Of a stretch of DNA of 54,850 nt, positions 52,505 through 54,850 are shown one piece after another. The position numbers were made by a program, and so were the translations under genes. The DNA is from Chitinophaga pinensis (lineage in GTDB: Bacteria; Bacteroidota; Bacteroidia; Chitinophagales; Chitinophagaceae). Within the stretch, counting starts at the first letter, position 1, and each line of letters starts with the position of its first letter. The stretch lies in NCBI GenBank assembly GCA_943331145.2, contig CALQKL020000001.1:1-54850 (forward strand), in the 5' to 3' direction. The notes under the pieces were generated by a model. That model ran no database searches and was not told the DNA's origin. It worked only from the letters and a program-made list of their open reading frames with translations.

Positions 52505-54535
52505 GTGGCCAATAATCATTCAATTAACAAAGTAACCGCAGCAGGCTTACTCATTGCATTAGGTATCATTTACGGTGATATCGGTACATCACCACTTTAC
52601 GTATTTAGCGCAGTTATCAATGGCAAACCCATTTCTGAGTTATTAATCTTGGGGGCAATCTCCTGTATTTTTTGGACGCTTACATTACAAACTACATTGA
52701 AGTATGTGATTTTAACTTTACAAGCGGATAACAAAGGGGAGGGTGGAATTTTCTCATTGTACACTTTAGTAAGAAGACAAAAAAAATGGTTGGTATTTCC
52801 TGCAATGTTAGGTGGCGCTGCACTTTTGGCCGATGGTATGATTACACCACCAATCTCAATTACTTCAGCCATTGAGGGGTTAAGAAACATTCCAGTTTTA
52901 CATGAAATCACCGAATCTACAATCATCATTATTGTAATTGGCATATTGTGTGTTTTGTTTTTTATGCAGCAATTTGGCACCAATTCAATTGGCAAAATGT
53001 TCGGTCCAATTATGTCGGTTTGGTTTTTAATGTTGGCTGTTTTAGGTATTTCGTATGTAGTTACCGATTTTACCATTTTAAAAGCTTTCAATCCTTATTA
53101 TGGTATAAAATTGTTAACCGTTTATCCTTCTGGTTTTTGGATTTTAGGTGCAATTTTTTTATGTACTACGGGAGCGGAAGCATTGTATAGCGACTTAGGT
53201 CATTGTGGTAGAGGCAATATTCGAATTTCCTGGATCTTTGTAAAAGCTTGTTTAATATTAAATTATCTTGGTCAAGGGGCATGGTTATTAAGCCAAAAAG
53301 GCGTTGTTTATGCCAATCAAGATTTAATCAAATTACCTGCGTTTCTTTCGAAATTTCCTGATGCGGTAAATATGCAAAATCCTTTTTACGCAATTATGCC
53401 AGATTGGTTTTTGTTATGGGGAATTATCATTGCTACCGCTGCTGCAATCATCGCTAGTCAGGCTTTAATTAGTGGTTCGTTTACGTTAATCAGTGAAGCC
53501 ATTCGATTGAATTTATGGCCTAAAATGAAAATCAATTATCCTACGGAAGCAAAAGGGCAATTGTTTATTCCAGGAATTAATACACTACTTTTTGTTGGAT
53601 GTTGCGCTATCGTTTTGTATTTCAAATCTTCAGGCGCAATGGAAGCGGCTTATGGATTGGCGATAACGTTGTGTATGCTAGCTACAACTGTTCTCTTCTC
53701 AAATTATCTTGTTTCAAAAAGAGTAAATCCAGCATTGATTTGGTTTTATCTTTTTGTGTATATCAGCATAGAGACTTGCTTTTTAATTGCAAATTTGGAG
53801 AAATTTCCACATGGTGGTTTTGTTACTTTAATTATTGCAGGCGGTTTGTTTTCTGTGATGTATATCTGGTATAGGGCTAGAAAAATTAAAGCTAGATATG
53901 TTGAGTTCGTTCGTGTTGAAGAGTATATTCCAAAAATTGAAGAATTGAGTAACGACAGCAGTGTTCCCAAATATGCTACCCACTTGGTTTATCTTACAAG
54001 TGCCAATAATCCCAAAGAGATTGAACACAAAATCATGTACAGCATTTTGCGCGGAAAACCCAAGCGTGCAGATATTTATTGGTTCGTACATGTACATACG
54101 TTAGATGATCCATATACCAGCGAATACACCGTAGAACACATTATTCCAAATGACATCATTCGTGTTGAATTTAGATTGGGTTTCAGAATTCAACCTCGTT
54201 TAAATTTAATGTTTAAAAAAGTGGTGGAAGATTTAGTTGCCAATCGCGAAGTAAACATTACAAGCCGTTACGAAAGTCAGCAAAGAAATAATATGGTGGG
54301 CGATTTTCAATTTATTGTAATGGAGAAATTCCTTAGTCAGGATAATGAACTTCCATTCTCTGAACATTTAATCATGCGCTTATATTTTTGGTTGAAAGAA
54401 TTAAGTGTTAGTGAAGAAAGAAGTTTTGGTTTAGAACAAAGCAATGTTGCTGTGGAAAAATTCCCGCTGGTAGTAGCCCCTGTTAGTAAGCTAAAATTAA
54501 ACCGTGTTTGGTTTAACGAAGAGGAAGAAGGGTAA
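52505..54535 (+). CDS. kup: Potassium transporter Kup
   Basis: 676 residues, KUP/HAK/KT family K+/H+ symporter of the inner membrane. The start GLLIALGIIYGDIGTSPLYVFSA, ADNKGEGGIFSLYTLVRR and GGAALLADGMITPPISITSAIEG are nearly diagnostic. About twelve transmembrane helices end near residue 455, followed by a cytosolic domain of about 220 residues. Start is GTG at 52505; the normal MANNHSINKVTAAGLL start depends on it. It has a promoter-like -7 box. No K+-binding regulator is near. Confidence 0.96.
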   Translation: MANNHSINKVTAAGLLIALGIIYGDIGTSPLYVFSAVINGKPISELLILGAISCIFWTLTLQTTLKYVILTLQADNKGEGGIFSLYTLVRRQKKWLVFPAMLGGAALLADGMITPPISITSAIEGLRNIPVLHEITESTIIIIVIGILCVLFFMQQFGTNSIGKMFGPIMSVWFLMLAVLGISYVVTDFTILKAFNPYYGIKLLTVYPSGFWILGAIFLCTTGAEALYSDLGHCGRGNIRISWIFVKACLILNYLGQGAWLLSQKGVVYANQDLIKLPAFLSKFPDAVNMQNPFYAIMPDWFLLWGIIIATAAAIIASQALISGSFTLISEAIRLNLWPKMKINYPTEAKGQLFIPGINTLLFVGCCAIVLYFKSSGAMEAAYGLAITLCMLATTVLFSNYLVSKRVNPALIWFYLFVYISIETCFLIANLEKFPHGGFVTLIIAGGLFSVMYIWYRARKIKARYVEFVRVEEYIPKIEELSNDSSVPKYATHLVYLTSANNPKEIEHKIMYSILRGKPKRADIYWFVHVHTLDDPYTSEYTVEHIIPNDIIRVEFRLGFRIQPRLNLMFKKVVEDLVANREVNITSRYESQQRNNMVGDFQFIVMEKFLSQDNELPFSEHLIMRLYFWLKELSVSEERSFGLEQSNVAVEKFPLVVAPVSKLKLNRVWFNEEEEG

Positions 54536-54545
54536 ATTATTCACC

Positions 54546-54850
54546 ATGCAAACCATCTCGCCAAAAGAATTGTTTACTGCTTTAAATGAAGGTGCTGATA
54601 TGATGCTCATTGATGTACGTGAAGCATTCGAACACAATGCATTTAACATTGGTGGCACTTTAATTCCATTTCAAGAAATCCTGAATCATCATCAAATCAT
54701 ACATAAAAATACACCCGTCGTTTTTTACTGCGAAAAAGGTGTGAGAAGTCAAATTGCCATTCAACGGCTTGAGGAAAAATTTGGGTTTATAAATCTCATC
54801 AATTTAACGGGCGGCATGAGCGCTTGGAAAAAATCAATCAACAATAATGA
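54546..54850 (+). CDS. Rhodanese-like domain protein (3' end cut by window edge)
   Basis: The first 101 residues from the ATG at 54546. A single rhodanese fold is almost complete: LIDVREAFEHNAFNIGG, then the active-site loop CEKGVRS with the catalytic cysteine and LTGGMSAWKK near the end. Such small proteins move sulfane sulfur to acceptors. It starts 10 bp after kup, so may share its mRNA. Only the last residues can be missing. Confidence 0.88.
   Translation, partial: MQTISPKELFTALNEGADMMLIDVREAFEHNAFNIGGTLIPFQEILNHHQIIHKNTPVVFYCEKGVRSQIAIQRLEEKFGFINLINLTGGMSAWKKSINNN

Noticed and set aside
1..54850. tRNA, rRNA, insertion sequences, prophage or attachment sites
   Set aside because: No T-loop-like GGTTCGAATCC context in intergenic DNA, no transposase or integrase ORF, and no long terminal repeats were seen.

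Overview
The window reads as a stretch of an AT-rich Bacteroidota chromosome, most likely Chitinophagales/Chitinophagaceae-like. The group is inferred from Bacteroidota-type -7 boxes (TAnnTTTG) and few Shine-Dalgarno sites, a gliding-type ABC ATPase (GldA-like), RicT with a Gln/Asn-rich tail, a class II ribonucleotide reductase, and the gene order and protein lengths of the division cluster. I see no tRNA, rRNA, CRISPR array, transposase or prophage gene; this is mostly core genome.

Layout. 1-1809: rsmA (cut by the window edge) diverges from pdxA across a repeat-rich spacer. 1823-4744: a minus-strand cassette of winged-helix regulator, ABC ATPase, ABC permease and LolA-like protein. 4745-5364: an AT-rich gap with one terminator-like hairpin. 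5365-10876: radA, comF-like, a beta-helix lipoprotein, a glutathione peroxidase and holB. 10948-17090: ricT, gldA-like, eno, ftsB/divIC-like, a small unknown gene, nth and an outer-membrane barrel. 17203-19056: korA (gamma-alpha fusion) without a beta subunit. 19263-23772: a degenerate arginase-family protein, dacB and dxs. 23794-28310 (minus): an SRPBCC protein, a six-repeat SQA protein and nrdJ. 28596-32908: dtd, a MazG-like protein, a PhoD-like phosphatase, a YcxB-like protein, plsC and yqgE. 33101-34423: an orphan sensor kinase.

34424-51727 is a complete Bacteroidota division and cell wall (dcw) operon: mraZ, rsmH, ftsL, ftsI, murE, mraY, murD, ftsW, murG, murC, ftsQ, ftsA, ftsZ, closed by an intrinsic terminator. 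It makes the lipid-linked peptidoglycan precursor (MurE-D-C, MraY, MurG), polymerises and crosslinks it (FtsW, FtsI) and builds the divisome (FtsL, Q, A, Z). murF, murB and ddl are not in the window. After it come a membrane protein/XRE regulator pair, the K+ transporter kup and a rhodanese protein cut by the right edge.

The most interesting non-coding signal lies just upstream of mraZ. An ordered set of DnaA-box-like sequences, three of them at exact 10-bp steps and two inverted, is followed by a 10-bp-periodic MraZ operator. Other points worth a second look are the SQA repeat protein, the arginase-family protein that has lost two of six metal ligands, a terminator whose T-tract abuts the nth start codon, obligatory TTG starts in the division operon, a 335-bp non-coding gap inside that operon, and a possibly leaderless rsmA.
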